Shown in pieces: positions 60,405 to 64,000 of a stretch of DNA of 64,000 nt. The position numbers and the translations under genes were made by a program. The stretch is from Antedon bifida (lineage: Eukaryota; Echinodermata; Crinoidea; Comatulida; Antedonidae). The notes under the pieces were generated by a model. The model was not told the DNA's origin. It ran no database searches and saw nothing but the letters and a program-made list of their open reading frames with translations. The stretch covers positions 8,623,001-8,687,000 of the forward strand of contig OY727095.1 in NCBI GenBank assembly GCA_963402885.1, given 5' to 3'. Numbering within the stretch: the stretch's first letter is position 1; each line of letters opens with the position of its first letter.

Positions 60405-62043
60405 GGCCTAGCCATTAAAAACATAGACCAAGAGCAATCCAATATATTTTGTTAATTGGATAGACAAAGTACAATATTATTTTGACTTTTGTATTTAATA
60501 GTCTTATATAGTGACAGCCCCCTGGCCTCCCTAGCACCGCTCACATGGTATTCAGTATAGCTGATTTGTAAATTTGCTTGCTTGTGGTAATCTTGTTTTT
60601 CACACTTTATAGTTCTTTTACTTCTTTTAATATTTATTGTTATGATTTTTGTGTGAAAAATAAAGAATACTCAGTATTCAATCCAGGAAGAATGAAAGAG
60701 GTCAATTATAACCGAACATATCAGATTGACCAACATTTATACCATAATTAATATTTTCAAAAAATATCCCTTTAGATGATGATAGTTAACTTTATTTACT
60801 AAAATGGGAAACTTTTCCAGAATTTTGCGGGAAAAACATTTTTTACTAGACCAAATGTTCTGAAGATTTCTTACTGTATATTGTAACTGTCCCTTTTAAT
60901 TGAATTTGAATAAAAAACTATTGTAGGAATTAGATACTAACTTCACACATTCTTTAAATAAAACCAGAAAATGTTATGATTCTGGTCAAGAACATGTTTG
61001 GCCAGCCCAATGTTTTATGGCGATTTACCTATACATTGTAACTATCCATTTAATTGAATTTGAATACAAAATATTAGCTTACTCTATGTACTAATAAGGG
61101 GAAAGGGGAAATACATTACATTGTTGACAAACACAGTTCATTTACATGTTATAAAAGGAAAACATGATGGTTGTTGAGTAGCTTTACATAAATGTATTAC
61201 TAAATCAACTGTAATATGTGCTTGTGCTAATATCAGGACGTGTTTCCGCAGCCATAACAATTAAATGATAACAATTAACTGATAAAGTTTCAGTGGAACC
61301 GATAATCATCTTAGTTGTATCAGATAATAATATGAGATGGTGTTTTAACCTTTGACCTGGAAGACAAAATGTTGCGTTGTTATTTGTAACGACTGATCAT
61401 GCGCATTTTATGTGTTATTACTTAAAAACTACATCACCTTCTTCCAAAAGCGCCTAAATCTAGATACAATTTAAGACAAGTTAAAGAATTTTGCATTCCA
61501 AAAGTAAAAACGGAACGATCAAAAAATGTTATTGTAAACTTTGGTCTCTTTCACAAGTGGTAGGCATACATATCCCTGCACAGTCATATCTTCCCCTGAC
61601 TTGACTTCTGTTTGTCTGTTCTTCGATGTTTTTGTGTTATTTGATTTATATTGTTGATGGATTTGATATATTTTTTCATTTAAGTATAAGTATATATTTT
61701 TGTATAATTCAACCCAAAAGTTGCAATTTAAGTATTTTATCAGTTTAATTATGAATTAATAATTTGTGTTATGGATGCGGAAACACGATTTTATGCATTT
61801 AATTATATTTTTATATGAATGTTTATTGTGATTATGATATTAAAATATATTTATCACCTTGATGTTTTAAAAACATTGCAATTTTTTAAATAAGGTAAAA
61901 ATATGAAGAGCTTCTTTGCATTGACATAACAGGACATTCTTAATCTTAAAATAAATGTATAATAAGATAAAAGTATGTTATAATATTGTTTGAAGGTTTG
62001 CAAAATCAATATGTTGATATAAAGTGTGCAGTACGTATATAGT

Positions 62044-62135
62044 TCTGAAAAGAATGTATCGATTAATATACTTTTGTCTCCAGGATCATTCTCGCTCCTA
62101 AGGATGATCAAAGTATATTGATCGATTCTTTTCAG
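62044..62135. repeat. Long imperfect hairpin
   Basis: TCTGAAAAGAATGTATCGAT, TAATATACTTT pairs with AAAGTATATTGATCGATTCT, TTTCAGA, with few mismatches. The stem is about 30 bp and the loop about 35 bases. Confidence 0.75.
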
Positions 62136-62192
62136 ATCTTATATCTATTATATTACTGTATATACTACAGATCCCATATAATAACTGTAAAC

Positions 62193-62225
62193 TAAAGCTC
62201 TGTCTACACTGTCAAACAAAAAAAA
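62193..62225. mobile_element. MITE family 2, terminal fragment
   Basis: AAGCTCTGTCTACACTGTCA followed by an A run; only one terminus is present. Confidence 0.6.
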
Positions 62226-62716
62226 AAGTATATACATAACAAACATGGTAATAAAAAGACGATAAACATCGTACATACAATGGTCATTGTTCTTGTTCGT
62301 GTTCGGTTAGAAAGGCTATAAACTGAGGGAAGAATATAAAATATCCTCCCTTTTCATCAAGACAAAAATGGATGATAAGACGAATACAAAAGTTGATAAT
62401 TAGAATGATAGCATGGAATTATATATTAGTAAGGATAGTTTTAGTCATTTATGGACGTATTATAGTTTTCTAATTTCTAATCTAACTTTATTAATCGGTT
62501 TTTTAATATCGTTATTTTTTGTCAGAGTGCAGGTAGGCCTAAGTCACGTTTGTTCGTGCGGAAAAGCTTCATATTTTGTGGGGCTTAATTAAAAATATAA
62601 CTTTAAATTTATCAATATGTTCTACCAGAAATTTAATAATTCTTCCATGTTTCGCGCAGATCGATTTATTTACAAAGTGGGCGGAGACTGCGCGTTACAT
62701 GTTTGGTATGCGTTAA

Positions 62717-63881
62717 AGTTAACGTGCCAGATATTAGCTCTGTGGTTGAATCACTTAAACTGAATTGGGTCAAGCGACTGTTAAGTCCAGATCCAGGTAA
62801 ATGGAAATGCATACCAAAATATTTCCTTCACCCAATTGAATATACAATAAAAAGTACTAAACTTAATGTACATGATCATGCTAACTTGAGAGATATGCCT
62901 ACATTCTACAAGAACATGATTAATGCTGTTGTAAGATTTAATAATATTGTGTATTCAGAACCAACAACTTTAATAGAAATAAAAAATCAACAATTATGGG
63001 AAAATAAGTTTATACTATCTAACAATAAATCATTGTACTTCAAATCATGGTTATATTCTGATTATAAAATAATTGGTGACATATTTATAAATGATAGAGT
63101 ATGTACTGCAGGTGAAATAATCTCAAATTTGTATAAAAAACATAATGGTTTAATTGAATATTTACAGCTTATGAATGCCATACCAAATGGGTGGAAAGAA
63201 ATTATTAGAAAAGACAATACAAATAATCAAGATGTAGGTAATAATGATTCATTGTTGCATAAGAACATTAAAGGATCTATCTACTATAAATGGTTTATAA
63301 ACAAACGTTCCACTGAACCAGGTTCACAAAGAAAATGGGAATGTGAGCTAAATAACGTAGAAATAGATTGGAATAAAGTATGGTATTATAAGGTATACAA
63401 GATGAAACATATAGTTAAAGTTGCTCAATTCAACTTTAAACTCTTACATCGAATATTACCGTGTAAAAAAAGATTAAAATTATGGAATTTGGCAGAAAAT
63501 AATTTATGTGACAATTGTATAAATCAGATAGAAAGTGAACAGCACATGCTGTTTGAATGCAATGCCATTCAATGGACATGGCACAAATTTAAAGGTGTGC
63601 TGGCTAATTGCTTTCCAGCTGAAGATAATATTACATGGTTTAAAATTGTTACAGGAACAACAAACAATATTGTAAATGAATTGATTTCTATGTTTTTATT
63701 CTGTATATACAAGGTACACATAATATCCAATGCTGGAAGAAAAGATAAAGATGATAAAAAAAAGATCTGGATTCTTTTCACTGCTGAAGGTAAAAATCTA
63801 ATAGAAAATGAACATATGTGTAACTTCATTAAGGCACAACGTAAATGGGGTGCAAAAAAAAGGAAACTCTTCTACAATTGA
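62717..63881 (+). mobile_element. Tx1/L1-like LINE ORF2 C-terminal part
   Basis: An open frame of about 388 codons ends TGA at 63881. It begins NVPDISSVVESLKLNWVKRL and runs to KKRKLFYN. Later it has WYYKVYKMKHIVKVAQFNF, KLLHRILPCKKRLKLWNL and then C-DNCINQIESEQHMLFECN, the C-x2-C-x8-H-x4-C cluster found at the C-terminus of L1/Tx1-type ORF2 proteins. There is no in-frame start; the ATG-less beginning is the resumption of the fragment at 59880-60264. It is uninterrupted over this stretch, so the copy is fairly young. It is not functional, because the upstream half is missing or split. Confidence 0.82.
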
Positions 63882-64000
63882 TAGCATGAATATAATTTGT
63901 ATGAAGTGGTTTTTCATATTTTCTAAAATGCAGTATTTTTTGTTTATTTCCCAATTACAAATTGTATACAGAAGTAGAAGTAGTATTATAATAAGATGAC
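63882..64000 (+). other. Probable 3' UTR of the LINE
   Basis: AT-rich sequence following the ORF2 stop. It ends in AGAAGTAGAAGTAG and ATTATAATAAG at the window edge. The element end is not reached with certainty. Confidence 0.4.

Larger units (their letters stand above)
60265..62716. other. About 2.45 kb of non-LINE sequence separating two halves of one LINE ORF
   Basis: The LINE text stops after KEGG and resumes at NVPDISS, which are normally adjacent in this family (EGG-[LI]-NVPD). Between them I see a 61-bp tandem duplication, AT-rich sequence, a long hairpin (62044-62135) and a MITE-2 end, but no gene and no clear terminal repeats. Confidence 0.6.

Noticed and set aside
62703-62716. Start of the 392-codon frame as a real translation start
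   Set aside because: The frame begins at a non-ATG codon in unrelated sequence. LINE homology starts only at about 62717, as the continuation of an interrupted ORF2.

Overview
The window looks like AT-rich nuclear DNA of an animal. Spliced genes have GT-AG introns, and there are LINEs, a tRNA-derived SINE, many MITEs and minisatellites. Nothing is prokaryotic. The octamer TAGGCCTA is scattered through it far above chance. Together with the repeat types this suggests a marine invertebrate, possibly an echinoderm or another non-vertebrate deuterostome, but the species cannot be fixed from the sequence. No tRNA, rRNA, CRISPR array or retrovirus-like element was recognised.

The main content is three paralogous small genes, all on the minus strand, at about 3.0-4.9 kb (A), 13.9-15.8 kb (B) and 31.7-32.4 kb (C). 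Each is assembled here from two coding exons that are individually too short to stand out. The first encodes a signal peptide and a short basic pro-region. The second encodes a six-cysteine module with spacing C-x8-C-x13-CC-x4-C-x18/19-C, the framework of inhibitor-cystine-knot (knottin-like) peptides. The predicted precursors are 110, 111 and 111 residues. All three share a phase-0 intron at the same place and a strong splice acceptor 11-16 nt before the ATG. They also share residues outside the cysteines (a Trp, then L-x-E-C-C, then G-[FY]-[KR]-C-V, and a final P-x-C-[KR]). I do not recognise a named family. It is best read as a tandem, rapidly diverging family of secreted disulfide-rich peptides (signalling, defence or venom-like; the role is unknown).

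The rest is mostly non-coding and repeat-rich. 0-33 kb holds the peptide genes, several MITE families, one SINE and TCGG-microsatellite elements. 38.9-42.2 kb holds a TIR element and a nested, Helitron-like duplicated block with TGACGTCA motifs about every 178 bp. 43.7-45.4 kb has a cluster of MITEs and a hAT-type MITE with a perfect 8-bp target duplication. 48.2-50.1 kb has a SINE and a LINE fragment inserted in a TCGG element. 54.1-56.8 kb is a foldback element with long inverted arms, an adjoining tandem array and two exon-like segments. 57.6-59.0 kb is a minisatellite of about 30 copies. 59.9-64 kb is a Tx1/L1-like LINE ORF2 3' half split by about 2.45 kb of other sequence.
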